Part shown: positions 52,709-61,206 of the stretch, one piece after another
Numbering within the stretch: position 1 is the stretch's first letter
Layout: each line of letters opens with the position of its first letter
NCBI GenBank assembly: GCA_963575745.1
Contig: CAUYUJ010000203.1
Location: 587,499 to 651,498 of the forward strand
Direction: 5' to 3'
Length of the DNA stretch: 64,000 nucleotides
DNA from: Prorocentrum cordatum
Lineage: Eukaryota; Sar; Dinophyceae; Prorocentrales; Prorocentraceae
Notes under the pieces: model-generated
The model's input: the letters and a program-made list of their open reading frames with translations, nothing else
The model's database searches: none
Told to the model about the DNA's origin: nothing
Program-made: the position numbers and the translations under genes

Positions 52709-55375
52709 TCATGCGACGCAGCAGACCACCTGATACCAATCACAGATCCACGAGGGAGTGCCGTCGGGCAGCCGGTGCCAGGCGGAATGGCCCGCACGGA
52801 CCTGCTCTCGCAAACCGTCGAAGAAATGCACGCGGCCCTTGGATACAATGCCACCCACAGCGTGCCCAGGACGATTGGGTGCGATGCTGTAAACGATGAT
52901 GTAGCGTCCTGCCTGAGAACCTCTGGCCGATCTGGGATGCGAGCGGAGCAACGACAGACCGAACGGGTTGAGCAGGGATTTTGCCTCATCCAAAGTGTAG
53001 GGGCCGGCGTGATCGTAAGGCACGGGAACGCCGATGGCGTTCAGGGCATCCAGGATGCAGCAGTCTGGGTAGCGCCGCACGTTCTCGGGGCGGAACTGCA
53101 TCGACACGATGCAGCCAAACGATCTGTCGTACAGGCGTGCTCCCCGCGGGTAGCGAGCAAGCGGCGCGGGCGGAGCGTCGCCCTCCTCTCCGCTGGACAA
53201 TACGTCGATCACAGCGCCGCCAATGCTATCCACGGCGGGGGCCGCAGGGGGGCTGCTGAACTCTTCCTTTAGGCCATGCGGCGTCGCCCCCGCGCCCGAC
53301 GCCGATCTGGCGCCGTTGGCGCTGGCCCGCGCAGCGCCCTCGGCGGCGCTGCCAAGGCCCCTCCTCGGCCTCGGGCCGCCAGGCGCGTCGGTCCGATCCA
53401 ACTCCTCGCGCTCACGCTTCGCGGAGAGAGGGTATCGGAAAGCGCGGCGCGATCCGCCTGGCGGTGCCAGCGATCCCGCGGCTGGCAGGCGGAAGCGATA
53501 CTGGCCGTCAGCATCCGCTCGCACGCGCACGCCGCCAGCGTCGGATGCCTGCGTACCAGCAGTCGCAGGGACATGGTGGATGGATGGCGCAGGTGGTGCG
53601 CCACTGGCTGACGATAGACGATCGGCCGTGCGGTTCGCCCACCACGAGGCGATCTCCTCTGCGGTCTTCTGCCGCACCGCCTCCTGCACCTCGCATACGA
53701 GACTGTATTCGTTTTCGACGTGCAGCGCATAATCTGGGTGCACGCAGTCCTCGTGATCCATGCCCTGGTAGAAGCCAGCGAGGGCGTCCTTGTGGTCTGG
53801 CAACAGAAAGTCAGAGGCCACGTTGCCCTGAGTGAACTTAAAGATCTGGGCGGCGTCATCGGAGCTAGGCGCTCGCACGTACAACGCGCGCCTGCCGACC
53901 ACAACGAGCACGAACCGCTTAGTGAGGGCGAGCCTGTGCGACTGGCTGAGGTAGCCGAAAGGCTTCTCGAGCATCCTCATGAACAGCTGGGGGTCGATGG
54001 AGAATTCCGCCGAGTCTGGCGGCTCAGCATCTTCCGACCAGCAGTTGCTGAGAAGCGCGTGGAACTGGCCCTTGGCCCACTTAGGGGGAGTATACCGAGC
54101 GTCACAATGACCCGCTGTGTGGACTGTACCGAAGGCCTTGAGGTCCTCGATGTCAATGCGATCCAGAGAGGGGTCGTCGAGCAAGATGCCTTCATACACG
54201 GGCGTTGCCTTATCCCGAAAGACGTCCATCTGTTTGCCCCGCCGGAAGCCAGGCTTCTTGTCGATGCCTTTGCTCCGCGTCACGTACCGCCCCCACGCCA
54301 TGGCTGCAATCTGGCACAAGGGAGTCTTCCCCACTCCGGGAGCGCCGAGCACCATGGTACCAGAGAGCGGGGCGAAAGCGTAGATCAACGGCAGCAGAAG
54401 CTCCTGGATGACAGGGTGCAGGTCGTACGACGTCAGCGGGAAGAATATGTCTACGTCGGCCGAAGCTGATGCCTTGTCCATGTTCACCAACGCCTTCTCG
54501 ATCTGGCTGGTTGGCCACCCAAAGCAAGCGCTCGATCGGATTTTAGTCTGCAGAAGCACCCACTCCTGCGCTTCGATCGCGCTTGAACCAGCAATCTCGT
54601 GGTAGTGCTCGCGGATGTACGCGAAGCCGTCGCGGATCTCTTCTGGCGTGGGGTCCCAGCCCTTCCCCTGCTGATCTCTGGGCTCCTTGCGGGTCACACT
54701 GAAATGGCGCACTTGGAATCCTGGCAAGCGGTCGAGCATCGCATTGAAATTCTTCCGCTGGCCCCAAGTGTTGGAGTCCTCGGCCGCAGGGAACGTCGCC
54801 GACTGGCCCATGGTGTACAGGCGCGTGTCTGCGCGCTTTAGGCTGGTGCCGTGCTTGAAAATGAAGTGGCGCAACACGTTGTACCGCCCAACGCCAGCCC
54901 GCTGAACAACGAACTGCGCCTTCACGCTCGCAGGCGCTCCTGCTGGAATCTTCAGCACATCTGGCACGTTCTCCATTGCCTGCGCCCCTCTGCTCTCCAC
55001 GGCCGCCTTGACCGTCTCCTCATCGATGTTGCCCGACCATGCCATCACCACGTCGATCAGGTTCAGCATGTGGGCGACTTGGTCGACTGGGCGGAAAAGG
55101 AAGTCTGGCATGTCGAGAGCGGCCTCCACGTCCTCAGGGTTCACCGTCCTGCCTTGGTCGGCTGAGCGACGGCCGACAGTATTGATCGCAAACGCCATCG
55201 CCTCCAGGCGATGTGACCGCGGGGGACGGATGATCAGATCGAGAGGGGGCCCAGGAGGAACGAATGCCAGATAGCGACGCTTAAAACACGATTGGGATCG
55301 CACTCCGAAGTGCCAGATCGACCATTTCCCGATCGGGGAAGATCCGATGCACGTTGCCAACTCAGGCGCGAACAC
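52709..55375 (-). CDS. SF3-like P-loop helicase ORF with cysteine-peptidase-like C-terminus
   Basis: A single 888-residue ORF; Met60 (about 55198) is an alternative start. The P-loop GAPGVGKT is at 344-351, a Walker B-like GILLDDP at 396-402, an intervening aromatic/basic stretch (HCDARYTPPKWAKGQF) and then ALLSN (440-444), an order like Walker A, B, B' and sensor-1 Asn of superfamily 3 helicases of small DNA replicons. Residues about 600-760 are Pro/Ala/Arg-rich. The last 118 residues contain CCILDALNAIG (Cys772/773), PGHAVGGI (His838) and HFFDG (Asp853), the Cys-His-Asp order of papain/OTU-fold peptidases. It lies between the transposase and the other mobile-looking ORFs, all on the same strand. 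A replication protein of a transposon or integrated DNA virus-like element is inferred; a host AAA protein is less likely. Confidence 0.65.
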   Translation of the reverse strand: MFAPELATCIGSSPIGKWSIWHFGVRSQSCFKRRYLAFVPPGPPLDLIIRPPRSHRLEAMAFAINTVGRRSADQGRTVNPEDVEAALDMPDFLFRPVDQVAHMLNLIDVVMAWSGNIDEETVKAAVESRGAQAMENVPDVLKIPAGAPASVKAQFVVQRAGVGRYNVLRHFIFKHGTSLKRADTRLYTMGQSATFPAAEDSNTWGQRKNFNAMLDRLPGFQVRHFSVTRKEPRDQQGKGWDPTPEEIRDGFAYIREHYHEIAGSSAIEAQEWVLLQTKIRSSACFGWPTSQIEKALVNMDKASASADVDIFFPLTSYDLHPVIQELLLPLIYAFAPLSGTMVLGAPGVGKTPLCQIAAMAWGRYVTRSKGIDKKPGFRRGKQMDVFRDKATPVYEGILLDDPSLDRIDIEDLKAFGTVHTAGHCDARYTPPKWAKGQFHALLSNCWSEDAEPPDSAEFSIDPQLFMRMLEKPFGYLSQSHRLALTKRFVLVVVGRRALYVRAPSSDDAAQIFKFTQGNVASDFLLPDHKDALAGFYQGMDHEDCVHPDYALHVENEYSLVCEVQEAVRQKTAEEIASWWANRTADRLSSASGAPPAPSIHHVPATAGTQASDAGGVRVRADADGQYRFRLPAAGSLAPPGGSRRAFRYPLSAKREREELDRTDAPGGPRPRRGLGSAAEGAARASANGARSASGAGATPHGLKEEFSSPPAAPAVDSIGGAVIDVLSSGEEGDAPPAPLARYPRGARLYDRSFGCIVSMQFRPENVRRYPDCCILDALNAIGVPVPYDHAGPYTLDEAKSLLNPFGLSLLRSHPRSARGSQAGRYIIVYSIAPNRPGHAVGGIVSKGRVHFFDGLREQVRAGHSAWHRLPDGTPSWICDWYQVVCCVA

Positions 55376-55469
55376 TGGGCAGCCGTCAGGGTGACGAGAC
55401 GAGACTCGCCATCATCTGGGCGGCGCAGTTCGGCGAGGCGTTCGTCCGCAGACAAAGGCATAGTAGCCG

Positions 55470-56345
55470 CGCGGGTCTTGTCTGTGACCGACTGTCCGCT
55501 TGAGCCCTGCATGACGAATGAAATCAACCAGAAACCGGAGACCATGCGCAGAGATTCTGGAGTGGCTGATCTACAGTCAACCGGAGACCGGAGACCAGAG
55601 ATTCCTGAATACATATCTCTGGTCGACCAGAGACCGGAGACCAGAGATTCCTGGAGACTCATCTCCGGTCGACCGGAGACCGGAGACCGGAGATTCCTGG
55701 AGACTCATCTCCGGTCGACCGGAGACCGGAGACCGGAGATCTCCCAGGATTCATCTCCGGTCGACCAGAGATGAGTCTCCAGGAATCTCTGGTCTCCGGT
55801 CTCCGGTCGACCGGAGATGAGTCTCCAGGAATCTCTGGTCTCCGGTAGACAAAAGCATAGTAGCCGCGCAGGTCTCGTCTGTGACCGACTGTTCGCTTGA
55901 GCCCTGCATGACGAATGAAGTCGACCAGAGACCGGAGATCAGAGATTATGGAGCGGCTGATCTCCAGTCAACAGGAGACCAGAGATTCCTGAAGACTTTT
56001 CTCTGGTCGACCGGAGACCGGAGACCAGAGATTCCTGGAGACTCATCTCCGGTCGACCGGAGACCAGAGACCAGAGATCTCCCAGGACTCATCTCCGGTC
56101 GACCGGAGATGAGTCTCTAGGAATCTCCAGTCTCCGGTCTCCGGTCGACCAGAGATGAGTCTCCAGGAATCTCTGGTCTCCGGTCTCCGGTCGACCGGAG
56201 ATGAGTCCTGGGAGATCTCTGGTCTCCGGTCTCCGGTCGACCGGAGATGAGTCCCAGGAATCTCTGGTCTCCGGTCTCCGGTCGACCGGAGATGAGTCTT
56301 CCCGAATCTCTGGTCTCTGGTCTCCGGTCGGCCAAAGATAAAAAT
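55470..56345. repeat. Two palindromic arrays of a ~43-bp GGTCGACC repeat
   Basis: Units reading GACCGGAGACCGGAGATTCC then TGGAGACTCATCTCCGGTC run in one orientation (55560-55765) and then invert (55770-55845). After a ~70-base spacer the same happens again (55920-56098, then 56100-56340). The spacer starting GCATAGTAGCCGCGC(G/A)GGTC is itself duplicated (55468 and 55854). Unit borders are SalI-like GTCGAC palindromes. Confidence 0.92.
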
Positions 56346-57370
56346 GATGACATGCTATACGCAAAGCGTTATGGAGCTGTGCTTGTGCGAATGTAATCAC
56401 ATAGTGTTCCACAAAACGCCCAAGATGCTACATACCTCTTCAGATGTAACGGGACCTCGGGATGTCGACGTTCGGCGGCCTCATATCGGTATCGCCCGAT
56501 AGGGTGCCGCCGTCCATATGTATATACCGACGCTTTTTCCGGCCCTGCACTGAAACTCGCACAGGGAAGCGGATCCTGGTGTATACGGGACCATGGTGTA
56601 TACATTGCTCGTTGCTTCCCCGGGAAAGCGGGGAAACCAATCTACACCACACCACCCCGACGTCGTCCCTGACCCTCAGAAAATCCAGGGATTGAAAAAC
56701 AGCACGCCGCTGGTAATGTATACGTACGCTCCAGTTTCCGATATGCATTTCGGCGACTCCAAAGGGTGTGGTTTGCAGAGGGTGTGGTTTGCAATCGGCA
56801 CCCTGGGGGGGCACCATGGGGGGCGGTCGGGTGCCTCGATGGAGCTCTCCGCCGCGCCCCGAGGAGGCCCGACGAGGACAGTGTCGTGCCCTCCAGGCCC
56901 CCACGGCGCCGATCGCAAACCACACCCTGGCATAACCGCACCCTTTGTAGTCGCCGAGTATTGCCCCCCTGAGCTATTCACCCCGGTCGTCGCCTCTGAG
57001 GCAGGGCGGCGCTCCACGCGTGGGCTGGCGCCCGGGGGTTGCCGGTGCAGGCCGCGCCCGCAGGGCCCGGGCCAGGGGGCACGTCTGCCGCTCGGGAGGG
57101 GAGGGGCCCAAGGCAAGACGAGGCCAGGGCGAGGATCAAATCGGGTGAGGATGAATCGGGGATCTTTGACATCTCTGCCGCTTGGGAGGGGGTAAGAGGG
57201 GGCACGTCTGCCGCTCGGGAAGGGAGGGGTCAAAGGTAAGACGAAGCCAGGACGAGGATAAATTATCCCGGCAAAGCAACCTAACAGCCATGTGTAGGAG
57301 CATATCTGGAAGCATTCCCCTTAAGATTCGGATGAGAATCCAGTTGTAGAATTCTGCTGTTCTCGCAGTC
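56345..57370. other. Gene-free stretch with partial family D ends
   Basis: CGGCGGCACCCTATCGGGC is shared (inverted) between 56497-56515 and 46423-46441. Solo family D ends lie at 57113-57140 and 57236-57262, each next to CGTCTGCCGCTCGGGA(G/A)GG (57081, 57205), a local duplication. Confidence 0.5.
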
Positions 57371-57414
57371 GTTGTCGCATTCGCGAGGACAGTCGCAGTG
57401 GCAACGGCAGTCGC

Positions 57415-57860
57415 AGTCACAGCCTCAGCCTCAGCCTGCCTCAGCCTCAGCCTCAGCCTGCCTCAGCCTCAGCCTGCCTCAGCCTCAGCCTCAGCCTGCT
57501 TCAGCCTCAGCCTCAGTCTGCCTTCAGCCTCGGCCTCAGCCTCAGCCTGCCTCAGCCTCAGCCTGCATCAGCCTCAGCCTCAGCCTCAGCCTGCCTCAGC
57601 AGCCTCAGCCTGCCTCAGCCTCAGCCTGCCTCAGCCTCAGCCTCAGCCTGCTTCAGCCTCAGCCTCAGTCTGCCTTCAGCCTCGGCCTCAGCCTCAGCCT
57701 GCCTCAGCCTCAGCCTGCATCAGCCTCAGCCTCAGCCTCAGCCTGCCTCTGCCTCAGCCTCAGCCTGCTTCAGCCTCAGCCTCAGTCTGCCGTCGGCCTC
57801 GGCCTCAGCCTCAGCCTGCCTCAGCCTCAGCCTGCATCAGCCTCAGCCTCAGCACGAAGC
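57415..57860. repeat. CAGCCT/CTCAGC hexamer repeat with higher-order units
   Basis: CAGCCTCAGCCTGCCT units are organised into longer repeats: TGCTTCAGCCTCAGCCTCAG then TCTGCC(T/G)TC(A/G)GCCTCGGCC occurs near 57497, 57650 and 57766. The frame reads as Ser/Ala or Gln/Pro runs. Confidence 0.95.
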
Positions 57861-57868
57861 GACCCAGC

Positions 57869-58312
57869 TAGAAGGACAAAGCGCTGAATGTACACCGATG
57901 TGTTCGACGACTGCGTATGTAATGATGTGACGATATACAGACTGAGCCCTTCGTGAATGTCTACATGTTTTTCTGACGCCTACAAACGGCGCTGACGTGT
58001 GTGAGAAAATTGTCCGCGCAGCAAAAGCCGGCGAAGCGTGCGGGAGCTCGCATGCTGAGACAGACTACGTCTGCAGACCGCCAGCTGCAAAAAGTTGCGA
58101 GCGGCTCTTGGAAGATGTTTACGGAACGGAGCTACGGTGTCTGAAAACATTGGCATCGAAGGGAAGAGCCTCGGAGCCCTGCAACCTGAGAAACACCGCA
58201 GGAACTCGCATACTGAAAAGGAATGCATTGCAAACCGCACGCTGCGAACCCTGCAGGCTGAGAAGCACCGCAGGATGTCGCATGCTGAAAAAGCACTTGT
58301 ACTGCAGAGCGC
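57869..58312 (+). repeat. 444-bp direct repeat, left copy
   Basis: From TAGAAGGACAAAGCGCTGAA to CTTGTACTGCAGAGCGC. The copy at 60632-61074 differs by six substitutions and one single-base indel by my reading (about 98% identical). The pair encloses the unknown ORF at 58634-59704, like long terminal repeats or the ends of a segmental duplication. Confidence 0.93.
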
Positions 58313-58633
58313 TAGCATCTATCTCGGGCTCGGACCCCCCCGTCCTGATCCAGAACGTGTCCGGCCACGGCCTGAAAATGCCGTTCCAACTCCCGAGGAT
58401 CAGCTGGCACTCCGGCTCTGGGACACTCCAGTACGTCTTGAGCACCTTGAGCCAGGCCCCATCTCGGGATCCCCACAGCACGCTGTACTTGACCGAGACC
58501 GTGCCGAACTCATAACAATTGACCTCCGAAGGACCTGCGAGTGCAGGCTGAGAAACACCACGCGATTGCAGGGCACGGCATTGCGTGTCACATGAGTGCA
58601 GGCTGAGAAGCACCACATCTCGTTTGCCAGAGA

Positions 58634-59704
58634 TCACTCCCAGGTTATTTGATCCCGCAACACCAGCCACGGCGTAGCTGCCACAGGGGCCGCAGATAGC
58701 AACGGTTCGGTCACCCAATTGGCGTTCCGGTGAGTCACAATTCGCGCGTGGCTCCACGAGCCTGTGTAGCGCGATTTGCGGGGCACCAGTGTGCTGTAGG
58801 TGTTGTTGCCGTAGCAGAAGACGGCCTCTGGAGCCCAGTGCGGATTCCAGCGGACAGCGTAGACCCTGTGGACGCCATTGCGGATGACGTCGCGCGCACC
58901 TTCGATATGTGCCACCCATCGAAGCCAGTCAAATGCTGAGCCATCGGTGATGTCAACAGCACCTGGGGCAGTCTCGCCATGGTGGTAGTGCAACAGCGAT
59001 TGGAGAGCGGCGCTGGCTTCGTCGCGGCCCACAATCTGGCGCGAGCAGGCTGCCTCTTGCAGGTGCTCCTGTGTGAAGAGCAGTGGGGCATCACCGCCAG
59101 TCTCGGCAGGCTGAGCAGCGCCACCGTCAGGCACGGCAGTCTGAGCAGCGCCGCCACGAGGAACATGAGGCTGAGCAGCGCCAGGCTCAGGCACGGCAGG
59201 CTGAGCAACGGCGCGTGGTGGACCGACATAGGTGGGCTCATCGGGTCGGCCGTTCTTATGGTAATGCAGGCGCATGGCTGAACCGTCTGCACGACGGAAC
59301 TCGAAGAAGTGCCTGCCGTGGCCATCCGTGTTGGAGTAGTTAGGGTCGCGCTCTGTCTCGATGATGCGAAAGAGAACCTGGGCGATGCCCTGCCCGATTA
59401 TGCGCTCAGCGAAACCCGGAGCGGCAGACCGAAGCAGTTGCTTCCAGTCGTAGGACGGGTCGTTTGTTACGTCTTTGAACGACAAGTTGTTGACAATGCA
59501 CTCGGCGCGCAGCGCGCGCTGCCACTGGCAGGCGGTCTTGCCGCCCATCCCTGGTGTACGGCGGATGTCTTCGAGGTGAGCCTGCTCAAAGACCACGTCG
59601 ACACCTGGCTGAGGAGTCGGTGCGGGCGGATCCGGCAGAATCTCCCACGGGCCATCGCACGGGGCCGGGGGTGGCGGGGGCGATGCCTTGCCGCGTGCTG
59701 GCAT
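58634..59704 (-). CDS. Unknown ORF carrying in-frame GAAQPA repeats
   Basis: The ATG at 59704 (MPARGKASP) is preferred; 20 upstream codons are open but consist of the dispersed motif read out of its usual frame. That gives 356 residues. After a Pro-rich start, residues 35-130 are globular (FEQAHLEDIRRTPGMGGKTA ... DWKQLLRSAAPGFAERIIGQ). A conserved-looking GRHFFEFRRADGSAMRLHYH follows at about 150. Then come four GAAQPA-type repeats (about 180-215), and a C-terminal globular part (DWLRWVAHIEGARDVIRNGV ... VYAVRWNPHWAPEAVFCYGN). I do not recognise the family. It lies between the two 444-bp direct repeats. Confidence 0.6.
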   Translation of the reverse strand: MPARGKASPPPPPAPCDGPWEILPDPPAPTPQPGVDVVFEQAHLEDIRRTPGMGGKTACQWQRALRAECIVNNLSFKDVTNDPSYDWKQLLRSAAPGFAERIIGQGIAQVLFRIIETERDPNYSNTDGHGRHFFEFRRADGSAMRLHYHKNGRPDEPTYVGPPRAVAQPAVPEPGAAQPHVPRGGAAQTAVPDGGAAQPAETGGDAPLLFTQEHLQEAACSRQIVGRDEASAALQSLLHYHHGETAPGAVDITDGSAFDWLRWVAHIEGARDVIRNGVHRVYAVRWNPHWAPEAVFCYGNNTYSTLVPRKSRYTGSWSHARIVTHRNANWVTEPLLSAAPVAATPWLVLRDQITWE

Positions 59705-59799
59705 TGTGACAAGGCAGGCTGAGGAGCACCGCCGCGGCTGGACGGCCAGGTGAAACTCGAGCAAACATGGTTAAGGATGATGATGATGGTGTTGATAGG

Positions 59800-60600
59800 A
59801 AACCCGGTATCAGCGAGTTGATGTACAATGAGGTGTCCGCAAACGAGACACTGCTGTCAACGCTGTTATAACTAACCACAAACGAGACACTGCTATCAAC
59901 GCTTGCACAATTAAAAAGAAACGCTGGCATTGACACTACTAGCAATACCAAAGTGGAGTTTAAACGAGGCACTGCCATCAACCGATTCAACTTCCAATGA
60001 AAGAAGATCACAAATGAGTTCACTCTGAAGTGACCCATGGGTATCAATGCGAGAAGTCTCTGCAAACTATTCACTCATGGCGACCGCCGCGCACACGCGT
60101 GTAGGAAATCGTCGATGATGATAGTGATAATGGAGTGGGGGCCAGTAATGCAGATACACTGCTGTGCATTCACTTGCTGCGAAAAGAAACTCTGTATGAA
60201 TGAGTTGATATATAATGAGTTGTCCACAAACGAGACACTGCTATCAACGCTTGTATAAGTAAAAAGAAACGCTGCTATCGACACTTCCCCCAATACTAAA
60301 GTTGTCTTTAAACGAGTCACTGCCATGAACGGCTTCAACTACAGTGTAACGAAAGGAACTGCAGGCTGAGAAGCACCGCAGGCCAACGTGAACCAGTCGT
60401 GGTGATGAGGATGAGTGAAATCTGCGATGATGATAGCGATCATGAAGTCGGTTGTAGGAACCCACTTTTGTAGTAACCAACATACACTGGTATGCATTCA
60501 CTTATGGTGAAAGGAAACTCGGTATCAGTGAGTTGATATAGAATGAGTTGTCCGCAAACGAGACACTGCTATCAACGCTTTTAGAACGAAGCGAACCCAT
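59800..60600 (+). repeat. Three ~330-390-bp internal repeats with ACGAGACACTGCTATCAACG
   Basis: The block GAGTTGATNTANAATGAGNTGTC then CAAACGAGACACTGCTATCA and AAAAAGAAACGCTG occurs from about 59814, 60202 and 60530 (the last truncated by the right 444-bp repeat). GTGCATTCACTTNNNGNGAA precedes two of them. Confidence 0.85.
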
Positions 60601-60631
60601 CAGAACACTGTTATCAACGGAAAGAATGCTG

Positions 60632-61074
60632 TAGAAGGACAAAGCGCTGAATGTACACCGATGTGTTCGACGACTGCGTATGTAATGATGTGACGATATA
60701 CAGACTAAGCCCTTCGTGAATGTCTACATGTTTTTCTGACGCCTACAAACGGCGCTGACGTGTGTGAGAAAATTGTCCGCGCAGCAAAAGCCGGCGAAGC
60801 GTGCGGGAGCTCGCATGCTGAGACAGACTACGTCTGCAGACAGCCAGCTGCAAAAGGTTGCGAGCGGCTCTTGGAAGATGTTTACGGAACGGAGCTACGG
60901 TGTCTGAAAACATTGGCATCGAAGCGAAGAGCCTCGGAGCCCTGCAGCCTGAGAAACACCGCAGGAACTCGCATACTGAAAAGGAATGCATTGCAAACCG
61001 CACGTTGCGAACCCTGCAGGCTGAGAAGCACCGCAGGATGTCGCATGCTGAAAAGCACTTGTACTGCAGAGCGC
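60632..61074 (+). repeat. 444-bp direct repeat, right copy
   Basis: Counterpart of 57869-58312 in the same orientation. It ends in CTGCAGAGCGC and runs directly into further copies of the dispersed motif. Confidence 0.93.
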
Positions 61075-61206
61075 AGGCTGCGAAACCTGCAGGCTGAGAA
61101 GCACCGCAGGAACTCGCATGCTTTCGAACACTACTGCTCGAGACCGCAGCTGGAGAGCGGCAGACCGCAGGCTGAGAAGCACCGCGGGCAGGGAGACTTG
61201 CAAAAC

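Noticed and set aside
52172-53272. 366-residue plus-strand ORF
   Set aside because: It is antisense to the helicase-like ORF, whose motifs and composition are clearly the coding ones.
57372-57887. 171-residue Ser/Gln/Pro-rich ORF
   Set aside because: It is the CTCAGC hexamer repeat read in frame; all phases stay open.
57869-61074. Complete LTR retrotransposon
   Set aside because: The long direct repeats fit, but there is no reverse transcriptase, RNase H, integrase or primer-binding site, and the only ORF is of unknown type.
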